DNA of 64,000 nt from Cryptococcus deneoformans JEC21 (lineage: Eukaryota > Basidiomycota > Tremellomycetes > Tremellales > Cryptococcaceae): the NCBI RefSeq assembly GCF_000091045.1, contig NC_006684.1, forward strand, positions 845,001-909,000, read 5' to 3'. The position numbers were made by a program, and so were the translations under genes. Below the pieces are notes generated by a model. That model was not told the DNA's origin. It saw nothing but the letters and a program-made list of their open reading frames with translations, and did no database searches. Below are positions 23,421-33,326 of the stretch, one piece after another. Position 1 is the stretch's first letter. Every line of letters begins with the position of its first letter.

Positions 23421-23953
23421 TGTTACGACTCGTCCCCAACAAGGTCCGGCCTTGGAGACGAGATAGAAAGCCGTAGTTTAACTAAGCAATGAGATATATG
23501 TATGATATACCTCTTGACACTTGTCTGTTGGCGTATGGTATAGGGCGGAGGTATATTCGCTTGGGAAGATCAGGCAAGCTTATATACTAGTGGAGTAAGT
23601 TTATGTCGAAGGTGGTGCGAGGTAAGACGAGAGTGAGCACTGGGAGCTCGAGGACCTTTCGCAAAGTAACTTATGAAATATTGATCTTCGAGGGGAAGAA
23701 GATCAAGATCGAGGACAGAGCTCCCCTTTATATACTTCTACAGAAATCTATTTATATCCTTTGAGGTCCAGCTGGAGGTCCAGTTCTTTTCTCGGAGGTC
23801 CAACTGGAGGTCCAGCTGGAGGTCCAGTTCTTTTCTCGGAGGTCCAACTGGAGGTCCAGCTGGACCTTTTTATCTGAATCGGATCTTGCCTTCCTATTAC
23901 GTAACTCCCTCCTATGATATCTTATCTCTTCTTCTTTGTGCAGGCTCGTGACA
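23421..23953 (-). repeat. 3' LTR of G1
   Basis: 533 bp. On the minus strand it runs TGTCACGAGC...GTCGTAACA. It contains a TATATAAAG box and a tandem array of GGTCCAGCTGGA-like units near 23765-23865. Confidence 0.9.
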
Positions 23954-24341
23954 GTCGCCCCCCCCTTCAAAGACGGTCGCTCCGTCGTGCCGTCTGTGGC
24001 TTGTTCTGTTGTGTACTTTGTAACTAAAATTTGCTGGAGCTATGGAATAAATTTCTATGAACTGGTCGTGAAAAATGTGGCTATGCTTTGATCTATCTAG
24101 AATAAAAAATAAGATTGATTGGGGAGTTAGGAATCTATGAACAGTTGGCAAAAAACAGAACGGAGGATTGAGTTCCAAATAGTGGGGTGTCTGTGATCGC
24201 AAAGAACGTGTGGTATCGCCAAGAACATGTGGTATTGGTCATATGTGAAGGTAAGATCCCTTTTTTGGGTTGGGGATATGCGCTGTGGGTCCTCTGGAAG
24301 ATTGGCTGTTAAGGGGGAGACGGGGAGGAGGATTTTCGAGG

Positions 24342-24348
24342 TATAAAA
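24342..24348 (+). promoter_or_regulatory. TATA box of the antisense gene in G1
   Basis: TATAAAA lies 94 bp before the ATG at 24436 and on the strand opposite to gag-pol. It sits within the internal sequence between pol and the 3' LTR, suggesting a private promoter for the antisense gene. Confidence 0.5.
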
Positions 24349-24435
24349 GGATTGGGATTTGGTGCAAGATCACCGAAGTTTCTCTATCCTCCAAAAAAAA
24401 ATCTCGTCTGCCTATTTATCTTTGATCTTTCCTTC

Positions 24436-25538
24436 ATGCCTGGATCCACGTTTCAACCTAGCCTGATGAGTAACAGTTGGTGTCTCGATGACCCATATGG
24501 CATTATTCGACAGTTCTGCGCAGAGAATGTGTCGGTTGGTGATAATACCGCTGATGTAATAACGGATAATGGTGTATCGGTGGTTGCCGCTTCTGCTGTG
24601 TCGCCGAGTAGTTCTGACAACTCCCTCAGGGTTTTCTTTGATCAAGTACGTGTGCTAATGTTGACAACGTGTTTGTAAGGTGCTAATGCCGAGTGTTTGA
24701 ATAGGATTTCGCCTTCCCATCAATGGGATGGGTCCCAGCGATGCATGATAGTGGAGTACCAATGGAGGCAGCGGGTGATAATATTCACTCGACTTCACTT
24801 TCTCGACCTGTGGATCCGCGAGTGCCACGTTTGCAGGGTGCTGAACTATTCTTTGGTGCTCATGTGGAGGGAACTGTCTCGTCTGAAATGGTTGAGGAGA
24901 GGGAGGAGGCAGTGGATGAGGGATATGAGCAGCGGCACCAGGTGAGGAGAAATGCTTTGTCTTGTGTGCGACCCGATTGAAGAGCTAATGGCGTAAGGAG
25001 GCACTGCGCAGGGAGCAAAGGAGGCGTAGGGTTGAGGAGCGCCAGAGGGCACCAGAGGTTTCGCCTTGTGACCAATGTCATGGGGCGGGTGCTGAATGTC
25101 GGGCCCTCTCATTATTCTCGACTTGTGGACGGTGCACGGTGAAGGGTGTGCGGTGCTCGCACAATGCCAGCGGGGGTAGGGGTTCGGATGTTGTGAGTGG
25201 TAGGTCGGGGGTTGAAAATGTACAAGCTGATGGGCAGGGTAGGCAAGAGATTGGGAGGTTTCGTCGTCTATCTCAAGCGCGAGGTGAATGGCGCAGTGGC
25301 TTGTTTGTAAGACATGGAGATTCACGTGCTAATGTGTGAATGTAGCGAAACCAACACGTCTACCGCATTTGAGGGAGTCCAGCAGGCAATCATTGCCTAC
25401 CTCATGGAGGAGGAGGTGCTGGAAGTCCGAAGGCAAGAGATGAGGGGGAGGTTTCAGGAGGAGTTGCTGGTGGCATTGGGTATGTCGCGCAAGAGGAAGC
25501 GTGATGACAGGGAGGACTTGTCCGAGGACGAGGAGTAG
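24436..25538 (+). CDS. antisense accessory gene in G1: Zn2Cys6-spaced cysteine cluster protein
   Basis: Lies between pol and the 3' LTR of G1, on the opposite strand. Exons 24436-24645, 24705-24941 and 24998-25306 are in phase, with GT-AG introns of 59 and 56 nt and GCTAATG branch sites. Exon 3 encodes an Arg-rich stretch, then C173-x2-C-x6-C-x8-C-x2-C-x6-C202, the spacing of a fungal Zn2Cys6 DNA-binding domain. The last exon is uncertain. An acceptor at 25382 keeps frame and adds QAIIAYLMEEEVLEVRRQ..., a basic RKRKR and an acidic tail ending SEDEE (303 residues in all). The acceptor with the better branch site, at 25345, would end the protein early at RNQHVYRI. I do not recognise an orthologue. 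Possible roles, as regulator of the element or captured host gene, are inference only. The older copy G2 lacks this segment. Confidence 0.6.
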
Positions 25539-25807
25539 GACCCGTGTGATGGTACTGTTTTCCATTCTTCTCTTAATCTAGGTGTGTTTTCCATTGATTC
25601 GCCTTTCTTCTTCTGACTCAAAACGAAAACAAGATCTATAAACTACTGTAGATATATTGTACTAATACTAACTCTTAGATGGCTTCTCGTTTTTTCGGTC
25701 TGGTTCAACTTTGATCTGTCTGTAGAATTTTCTTTCTTTCTCTTTTCTTTTGACCATAATTTTAATAACTACGAAAATAAAATGACTGTTACTATGAACT
25801 TGGTTTC
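25539..25807. other. spacer between antisense gene and pol stop in G1
   Basis: AT-rich sequence with no open frame of note. The antisense gene and pol converge here, so it must contain both 3' ends. From about 25785 the sequence again matches G2 (GACTGTTACTATGAAC). Confidence 0.4.
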
Positions 25808-28800
25808 CTATAATCGGTGTGTTGACTTATACTGATCAACAATCTCTGAAGCATTTTCTAGAGCGGTTTCGGGTTCCCAACTGTTGTGTTCGGCACTGTA
25901 GCCGAGCCACTTGATAAGGAATTGGCGGCGTTTTCGGTAAAATCGATGATCGAGGATGCACTCGACTTCGTATTCTAGGTCACCTTCGACTTCGATAGGT
26001 GATGGTGCGACTTGTGTTCGTCCTGGGATCTCATTCTCAATATATTTCTCAAGCAGCTGGACGTGAAAGACGTCGTGGATACACATTGATTTCGGCAAAT
26101 CAAGACGATACGCGTGGGAAGAAACGCGCGCGATAATGGTGTAGGGACCGAGATAGCGGTGATCTAATTTCTTGGTGGGTCTTTTCGTTTTGATATTACG
26201 GGCAGATAGCCAGACTTTGTCGCCGATAGTATATTCGGGGAGTGGGGCACGGTGCTTATCAAACTGTAGTGCTGCACTCTGTTGTGCTTTGGACATTTCT
26301 ATCTTGAGGTGTTCGTGGAGCTTGCTCAAGTCGGTGATGGAGGCTCTGGCAGGTGGGCTGAAAATAGGAACGTTGTCATCGGGGGTAAACGATGCCCTGG
26401 GATGGTACCCTTTGTTGGCAAAGAAGGGGGACATGGTAGTGGACGAATGGGGCGTATTGTTGTAAGTGAATTCCGCAACTGGGAGTAGCGGTGCCCATTC
26501 CTTTTGCTTATAATCGGTGTAAAGGCGCAGATATTGTTCTAAGACCTGGTTCACTCGTTCGGTTTGTCCATCTGTTTCTGGGTGAAAAGCTGTACTGAGC
26601 TCTAACTCGATGTGTAGGAGTTGTGTGAATGCTCGCCAAAAGCGGGATGTGAATTCAGATCCACGATCTGATACAATACTGGTCGGAATCCCATGCTTGG
26701 AGAAGACGTGGGTGACATATAATTGGGCGAGTTCCTCGGCGTTGAGGCTAGTCGTTGTGGGGATAAAGAGAGCCATCTTGGTGAGTCGGTCTACGATCAC
26801 AAGGATGGTGTTGTAGCCGTGTGATGGGGGAAGTTGTTCAATGAGGTCCATCGATACAGATGACCAGGGATATGGGGGAATGGGTAGAGACTTGAGTTCG
26901 CCATAGGGCTGATGACGTCTTGTCTTAGTTCGGCAACAAAGATCGCAGGAATCAATGTAGTGATTGACGAAGCCTTTTAGGCCTGGCCACCAGTAATGGC
27001 GTCGGATGAGTTGGATAGTCTTGCGTCGTCCGGGATGCCCACTAGTGAGTGCATCATGGCATTCTTTCGTGACGAGGGTGCGTAGCTCGTTATTGGCTGG
27101 GACATAGAATGATTCGCCATATCTGAGGAGTCCTTCATCGTCTCGAGTATATGGGTGAGCTTCGGAGGGATGGTTGGCTTTGTCCAAGAATGGTTTTGCT
27201 GATTCATCGGTTTCTAGACCGGTTTTCAACAACGACTTGATGGGCGAAGATATTTCCAACCGATCGAGTCCGGTTGTGGCAGTACCCAAGTACTGTCCAG
27301 GGCGAAGGAGAGTCTGGAAATTCTGAGGATTGGCAGCAGTAGTAAGGCTGGAGCCTTTCTCGAGTGGATGATAATCATGTCTTCGGGTGAGTGCGTCAGG
27401 CTTTGTGCCTTGTACGCCTGGTCGGTAGATGATATTGAAGTCAAAGTCGGCTAGGAATTCAGACCATCGCGCCTGTCGTCGATTGAGTTGCTTGGTAGTC
27501 ATAAAGTACTCCAGGCTTCTGTGGTCGGTGTAGACACGAATGGTTTCTCTAGCACCTTCGAAGTAATGTCGCCATTCTTTGAATGCTGAAACAATTGCTA
27601 ACATTTCTTTGTCATGAATAGGATAGTTTAACTCGGCAGGCAACATTTTGTGAGAGAAGAAAGCAACTGGTTCGAGTTTCTTGTCGATTTCATGTGATAA
27701 GATACCTGCGATGGCATAGTCGGAGGCGTCGGTTTCAAGGATGAGTTGCTTGGTCGGATCGTAATGACGTAGGAGATCAACAGAGGTGAAACTCTTTTTG
27801 AGTGCTTCGAAAGATGTTCGTTGAGGTTCTTCCCATACAAAGGGTAAGTCCTTCTTTGTCAAGTCGATAAGAGGTTTGGCGATACTAGAGTAGTTCTTGA
27901 TGAACCTTCGGTAGAAGTTACAGAACCCAAGGAAGGATTGGGTATCACGGAGATTGCGAGGTGTCGGCCATTCCGTGATAGACTTTACTTTCTTGGTGTC
28001 CATTGATAGACCTTGATCGCTGACAACGAAACCTAGGAACTCTACTGAGGTTTGATGGAACTCGCACTTTGAAGCTTTGGCATATAATTGGGTTTGGCGG
28101 AGGCGATCTAGGACTTGTATGACGTGTGACTGGTGAGTCTCCAAGTCTGGGCTGTAGATGAGGATGTCGTCGAGGTAGATGATAACAAATATGTCTAGCA
28201 AGTCGCGGAAATTGTGGTTCATGAGATGTTGGAAGGATGCAGGGGCATTGGTGAGGCCAAACGGCATTACCAAATATTCGAAATGCCCATAGCGAGTACG
28301 GAAAGCTGTTTTCCATTCTTCGCCTGCCTTAATGCGAAGTAAATTGTAGGCTCCTCGCAGGTCGATCTTGGTGAATACTTTGGCTGATTTGAGTCGATCT
28401 AGGAGTTCGGCGATCAATGGTAGAGGATAGCGATTCTTGATGGTGATCTTGTTGATTCCCCGGTAATCGACACACATCCTAAGCGATCCGTCTTTCTTTT
28501 TGACAAAGAGTATGGGTGCTCCGGCTGGTGATTCGGACGGTCGGATAAAACCTTTCTTAAGATTCTCATCAAGGTATTCGCGGAGAGCTTCAAGTTCTGT
28601 TTCGGAGAGATTGTATATGGGACCAAAAGGTGGGTTCTTTCCTTCTTCGAGAGGGATATGGTGGTCGAAAGACCTATGTTCTGGGAGTGTATCGGCGCTT
28701 TTCTTGTCGAATACATCTAGATATTGATGGTATTCTTTAGGTACTATTTCGGCATCGGTGTTTTCTTTTGGGGGTTTGTCATTGGTGATGACCATGGCTA

Positions 28801-29304
28801 AGTTGGCACTCGTCGTCTGTGATACAGGTGGGTGTATGGAAAGTGTCTCCCAGCTGATGGACGGATTGTGCTCTTGTAACCAGGTTATACCTAGGACGAT
28901 GGGGTAGGAGCCGATGTCGGTTATGAGGAGTCGGAGTAAGGTGTGTCCGAATGGTTTCTGGAAGTTGACCAGGATGTTGGCTTCTTCTTCAATTATAGTT
29001 CGCTGACCCGCAGCGTTGAATAGGTATAATGGGATCGAATCTTCTATTTTCGTGGTTTTGAGGTTAAAGGTCTGGACGAATCTTTTGTCGATGAAGTTTG
29101 TAGAGGCACCGGAATCGATTAAAGCTTGATAAACATTGTTGTGAAAGAGAAAGTCGATTGTGAGTTGGTTTTTGTTGTTTTTGTTATTATCTTCGAGAGT
29201 TTGGAGATATTCGCAGGAGTCTGTATTGGCCGGTTTGATAGTACGCTCTTGTTCCCGGCTACCTTCTTCGACATTGGCAGACAAGAGCATATCTAGTTTT
29301 TTGA
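25808..29304 (-). CDS. G1 pol polyprotein with C-terminal chromodomain
   Basis: Expressed by -1 frameshift from gag; the pol frame is open from 29377 and enters at about 29302 (FKKLDMLLSANVEEG). Order: protease LIDSGASTNFID; RT with RMCVDYRGINKITIKNRYPL, FGLTNAPASFQHLMN and YLDDILIY; RNase H LETDASDYAIAGIL; integrase with the HHCC finger (HPGRRKTIQLIRRHYWW, CDLCCRTK), SMDLIEQLPP, VSDRGSEF and HPETDGQTERVN; then a chromodomain, YEVECILDHRFYRKRRQFLI, KWLGY and NSWEPE, in the last 60 residues. This is the chromovirus layout. The chromodomain is known in this group to bind histone marks and steer insertion to heterochromatin, which fits the location. Confidence 0.93.
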
Positions 29305-30594
29305 AGGGAGAGTAGTATTGGATTGTTGCGAGGGGACCACTGGGCACTTGGCGACTTGATGGTTTTTGTCGGCGCAATAGAGGCAGAGGTTATGATCCTT
29401 TCGCCTCTGATATTCTTCTGGAGTCAGACGTCCACGTCTGGTTATCCTAGCTGAACTTGGGACAAATGCAGCCCTCAGGTTGACTGTCGGCGTCACCTCT
29501 TTATTGAAGGTGGTGTTGGCAGTGGTAGACCTTATCGGCATGCTATTCGCCGCAGAGAAACGTCTGAAGTTGTTGGGGCGATTGTTATTGTAAGAGGTGC
29601 GGGTGTAGTCGCTTCGGGTGGCGTTGAAAGGCGCCTTTGGTTGCTGGTCTCGCTTTGCTAATACTCGTTCATATCGACGACTATCAATGCGGATGGCCAT
29701 GTCTTGGAGGTTCTTGAATGACTTGGCTTTGGGTAGTCTGGCAAGTTCGTCTTTGATGTCATCCTTCAAGCCCCTGTAGAAGCAAGCCTTCTTCGCTTCG
29801 TCGTTCCACTGAACCAAGGTGGCATAACGCATAAAGGTTGCGAGGTATGAGGATACAGAACCTTGCTGACGAACAGTGTTTAGTTGTCGTTCTGCTGTCT
29901 GTTCTTCGTCTGGATCTCCGAAGTTCTTCCTTAATTCGGCACAAAATTTCTTGAAGTCCAGCATAAACTTGGGCTGGGGATCGATGGTTACGAAGGGTTG
30001 GAACCATAAGAATGGGGTGTCTCGGAGGAAAGATCCGGCGTATAGGACTTTGGAGGTCTCAGTAGGGAAACGAGAAGGTTGGAGGGTAATCACCATCGTT
30101 ACTTGAGTGATAAAGGTTGAGAGCTTGGCATACTGCCCATGGTAGTACTCGGGTTGGGATACCTTCGGTTCTTGAGGTCTACTGGAGGGTACTGAGGTGC
30201 GTTGTCGGCTGTATTCCCTTTTAACTTCTGGGTATGGTGTTTGCGCTGACAGGTTGCGGCTTGATCTAGGTTCTTCGTCTTCTTCATCCAATTCTTGTTC
30301 GTTTTCGCCCTCATTATCTTCGCTATTATCAAACATCTGTCGTTCGACTTTGCTCTCTTCCAACTTATGCGTCAACTCTTCCTTCTGTTGCTCAAGTCTT
30401 GCAATATGGTTGCGCATCATCTCGAGTTGGGTTTGGGTGTTGTTTGATGTGTTGTCGGCGGTAAATGGATCGGATTGAGGATTGGTGTTGAATGAACCCG
30501 CGGGATTGTGGTCGTCATCGAGGGTATGTTCTACTTCCTTGCCTTTTTCGACCTTTTCCACAGCTCGACCACTACGAGTGGATGGACCTGACAT
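29293..30594 (-). CDS. G1 gag
   Basis: 433 codons from the ATG at 30594 (MSGPSTRSGRAVEK) to TAG at 29293-29295. A coiled-coil-like segment (MMRNHIARLEQQKEELTHKL) and an acidic stretch precede the retrotransposon gag domain (AELRKNFGDPDEEQTAERQL). A single zinc knuckle C-x2-C-x4-H-x4-C (CLYCADKNHQVAKC) lies 23 residues before the end. The stop codon directly follows the slippery heptamer. The overlap with the open pol frame is 85 nt. Confidence 0.93.
   Translation of the reverse strand: MSGPSTRSGRAVEKVEKGKEVEHTLDDDHNPAGSFNTNPQSDPFTADNTSNNTQTQLEMMRNHIARLEQQKEELTHKLEESKVERQMFDNSEDNEGENEQELDEEDEEPRSSRNLSAQTPYPEVKREYSRQRTSVPSSRPQEPKVSQPEYYHGQYAKLSTFITQVTMVITLQPSRFPTETSKVLYAGSFLRDTPFLWFQPFVTIDPQPKFMLDFKKFCAELRKNFGDPDEEQTAERQLNTVRQQGSVSSYLATFMRYATLVQWNDEAKKACFYRGLKDDIKDELARLPKAKSFKNLQDMAIRIDSRRYERVLAKRDQQPKAPFNATRSDYTRTSYNNNRPNNFRRFSAANSMPIRSTTANTTFNKEVTPTVNLRAAFVPSSARITRRGRLTPEEYQRRKDHNLCLYCADKNHQVAKCPVVPSQQSNTTLPSKN
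29296..29302 (-). promoter_or_regulatory. -1 ribosomal frameshift site A AAA AAC
   Basis: Minus strand reads TCA AAA AAC TAG at the gag end, so the heptamer A AAA AAC is in the canonical X XXY YYZ register with the zero frame and is followed at once by the gag stop. Slipping back one base gives TTC AAA AAA CTA GAT ATG, which joins the pol frame exactly. The G2 copy retains the same region (23364-23380). Confidence 0.85.
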
Positions 30595-30741
30595 GATATA
30601 GGATATGGTATACGAAGTGGTGGTATGAGGTTATAGGTGGCTGAGGTTGTTGATGAAGTTGTTGATGAGGTTGTATAAGGGTATACGTATGTGTCGAAGG
30701 TAAAAGGTACTTGAAGTCTATACCAACCAACCACAAGTGTG

Positions 30742-30755
30742 GAAGATCAATATTT
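30742..30755 (-). promoter_or_regulatory. self-priming primer-binding site of G1
   Basis: Two bases inside the 5' LTR edge (30758) the minus strand reads AAATATTGATCTTC. Its exact complement, GAAGATCAATATTT, occurs in the LTR on the minus strand at 31026-31013, 45 nt after the start of a TATATAAAG box (31071-31063), where an mRNA 5' end is expected. No tRNA-type PBS is seen. This is the arrangement of Tf1/sushi-type self-priming. Confidence 0.7.
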
Positions 30756-30757
30756 AC

Positions 30758-31258
30758 TGTTACGACTCGTCCCCAACAAGGTCCGGCCTTGGAGACGAGA
30801 TAGAAAGCCGTAGTTTAACTAAGCAATGAGATATATGTATGATATACCTCTTGACACTTGTCTGTTGGCGTATGGTATAGGGCGGAGGTATATTCGCTTG
30901 GGAAGATCAGGCAAGCTTATATACTAGTGGAGTAAGTTTATGTCGAAGGTGGTGCGAGGTAAGACGAGAGTGAGCACTGGGAGCTCGAGGACCTTTCACA
31001 AAGTAACTTATGAAATATTGATCTTCGAGGGGAAGAAGATCAAGATCGAGGACAGAGCTCCCCTTTATATACTTCTACAGAAATCTATTTATATCCTTTG
31101 AGGTCCAGCTGGAGGTCCAGCTGGAGGTCCAGTTCTTTTCTCGGAGGTCCAACTGGAGGTCCAGCTGGACCTTTTTATCTGAATCGGATCTTGCCTTCCT
31201 ATTACGTAACTCCCTCCTATGATATCTTATCTCTTCTTCTTTGTGCAGGCTCGTGACA
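30758..31258 (-). repeat. 5' LTR of G1
   Basis: 501 bp; promoter LTR of G1 with TATA box at 31063-31071. It differs from the 3' LTR mainly by one missing 32-bp unit in the GGTCCAGCTGGA array and a few substitutions. Confidence 0.9.
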
Positions 31259-32102
31259 CACTGGGCACTTGGCGACTTGATGGTTTTTGTCGGCACAATA
31301 GAGGCAGAGGTTATGATCCTTTCACCTCTGATATTCTTCTGGAGTCAGACGTCCACGTCTGGTTATCCTAGCTGAACTTGGGACAAATGCAGCCCTCAGG
31401 TTGACTGCCGGCGTCACCTCTTTATTGAAGGTGGTGTCGGCAGTGGTAGACCTTATCGGCATGCTATTCGCCACAGAGAAACGTCTGAAGTTGTTGGGGT
31501 GATTGTTATTGTAAGAGGTGCGGGTGTAGTCGCTTCGGGTGGCGTTGAAAAGCGCCTTTGGTTGCTGGTCTCGCTTTGCTAATACCCGTTCATATCGACG
31601 GCTGTCGATGCGGATTGCCATCCATGTCTTGGAGGTTCTTGAATGACTTGGCTTTGGGTAGTCTGGCAAGTTCGTCTTTGATGTCATCCTTCAAGCCCTT
31701 GTAGAAGCAAGCCTTCTTCGCTTCGTCATTCCACTGAACCAAGGTGGCATAACACATAAAGGTTGCGAGGTATGAGGATACAGAACCTTGCTGACGAACA
31801 GTGTTTAGTTGTCGTTCTGCTGTCTGTTCTTTGTCTGGATCTCCGAAGTTCTTCCTTAATTCGGCACAAAATTTCTTGAAGTCCAGCATAAACTTGGGCT
31901 GGGGATCGATGGTTACGAAGGGTTGGAACCATAAGAATGGGGGTATCTCGGAGGAAAGATCCGGCATATAGGACTTTGGAGGTCTCGGTAGGGAAACGAG
32001 AAGGTTGGAGGGTAATCACCATTGTCACTTGAGTGATAAAGGTTGAGAGCTTGGTATACTGCCCATGGTAGTACTCGAGTTGGGATACCTTCAGTTCTTG
32101 AG
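31259..32102 (-). pseudogene. G2 gag remnant, right of the G1 insertion
   Basis: Continues G2 after the CACTG duplication. It encodes the part of gag from the zinc knuckle back to a segment SQLEYYHGQYTKLSTF, broken by a 4-bp insertion at 31619-31625 and another frameshift near 31945. Cut at 32103 by an L LTR, so the gag start and 5' LTR of G2 are missing here. Confidence 0.8.
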
Positions 32103-32998
32103 TGTAAGAGGCTAGCCTCTGACCCAGTTGACCCACATCTCATGAGGTCACCACTTTCCCCAGCTTCTAATTTCGAGCCGCGTTTCAATTTACTTCCGCT
32201 TCTTCCTCCAAGTTGCGCGCGTCAAATTGCATCCGCTCTCCCTTCTCCCAGGTCACGTGCTTTATTTTTCCCCTATTTCTCTGAGCCGCATCTCAATTTA
32301 CTTCCGCTCCTTTCCTCCAAGTCGCGCGTGTCAAATTGCATCCGCACTCTTCCTCCCAAGTCACATGCATTATTTTACTTCCGCTTTTTCTCTTCTTATT
32401 TTCTCTTCCTTTTTCTTGTCCTAAGTCCGAGTTTCTTGTCCAATTTTTCATGCCACAAGCCCCGGTGTTTACCGGAGCTTTGGTCGCGACTGGTTTCGAG
32501 AGTGAAGGCAAAGTACATGGAAAGGTTGACACACAAATTCCTTTATTCTTTTATCCTTGTTGTGTTCAACCTTTCCTTCTTCCGACCTTACAGTCACAAG
32601 TACCTTGCCTTCTCCTCTTGTTCCTATCAATTCTTCATCTTGTCTCCTTTACTAGTCGCTGATAGGACATAATCAGGTAAGCTTCGGGCTCTTTGGGTTT
32701 CACACAAATTCCTTTATTCTTTTATCCTTGTTGTGTTCAACCTTTTCCTTCTTCCGACCGTACAGTCACAAGTACCTTGCCTTCTCCTCTTGTTCCTATC
32801 AATTCTTCATCTTGTCTCCTTTACTAGTCGCTGATAGGACATAATCAGCATATGCATTTGGGATCTTGTTTGCTTCTCTCCAGTCCGAAGTTAAGCCTCG
32901 AGCCCTGCCAGCCCTAAGAGCCCACCAGTTCTCTCCAAGCCTTGTCCCTCCGAGCTAGCCCCGACAGTTCAGTGAAGGTCTATTGTCCGGACCTTACA
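32103..32998 (+). repeat. L LTR, sense orientation, with two copies of a 172-bp internal repeat
   Basis: 896 bp, TGTAAGAGGCTAG...GGACCTTACA. Two tandem copies of a unit (starting near GTGTCAACC or TTTGGGTTTCACAC and ending GGACATAATCAG) lie at about 32528-32850. The flanks TTGAG (left) and CCTGT (right) differ, so it is not a simple insertion. It lies in opposite orientation to the L LTR at 35776-36832. Confidence 0.8.
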
Positions 32999-33257
32999 CC
33001 TGTGTGATACGAGGGGTCCCAGAAGGAGAAGCGTCGGGAGGTGATACCTTGGAGGGATCATTATGATGAAGGGGAATCGAGCCTACACCGAAAGGAGGTT
33101 GGGCGGAGGAGGCAGATGGGCTCTGGGGAAGGGGAACATGTAAGGCGAGGGTATTGGTGGTAGGTCGGCTAAATTCAGCCTCACCTTGAGGGTGGACAGG
33201 AGGGTGGGCAGAGCGAGAGCGAGTCGTAGGACCCATAGAAGGTGGAGTGGAAGACAT
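32999..33257 (-). pseudogene. N-terminal gag fragment of element S
   Basis: Open from ATG 33257 (MSSTPPSMGPTTRSRSAHPP), Pro/Ser/Thr-rich, running into the L LTR at 32998. Its position, 5' LTR then short leader then ATG, shows it is the gag start of element S. The rest of S is missing from the window. Confidence 0.55.
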
Positions 33258-33312
33258 GAGGGGTGTGGGTGGCGAAGAAAAATTTTGGGGGTAGCAACCT
33301 GTTGAAGTAAGG

Positions 33313-33324
33313 TCGATCCACTAT
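33313..33324 (-). promoter_or_regulatory. self-priming primer-binding site of S
   Basis: Minus strand ATAGTGGATCGA, two bases inside the LTR edge at 33327. Its exact complement TCGATCCACTAT is in the LTR on the minus strand (33482-33471), 38 nt after a TATATAAG box (33520-33513). The layout and the two-base spacing are the same as in G1. Confidence 0.6.
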
Positions 33325-33326
33325 AC

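Larger units (their letters stand above)
23421..31258 (-). mobile_element. G1: complete chromodomain Ty3/gypsy element nested in G2
   Basis: LTRs at 23421-23953 and 30758-31258 flank gag, pol and an antisense gene, 7.8 kb in total. A perfect 5-bp duplication CACTG (23416-23420 and 31259-31263) proves insertion into G2. The LTRs differ mainly by a 32-bp length change in a tandem array, so the insertion is young. The element is coded on the minus strand. Protease, RT, RNase H, integrase and a C-terminal chromodomain are all open, making it the most intact coding element in the window. A G-rich polypurine tract (minus strand GAAGGGGGGGGCGAC) precedes the 3' LTR. Confidence 0.93.

Noticed and set aside
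24436..25538. Antisense frames here as mere shadows of gag-pol
   Set aside because: The segment lies outside gag-pol, has no sense-strand domain, and shows phased introns and a metal-binding-like cluster, so it was kept as a gene.
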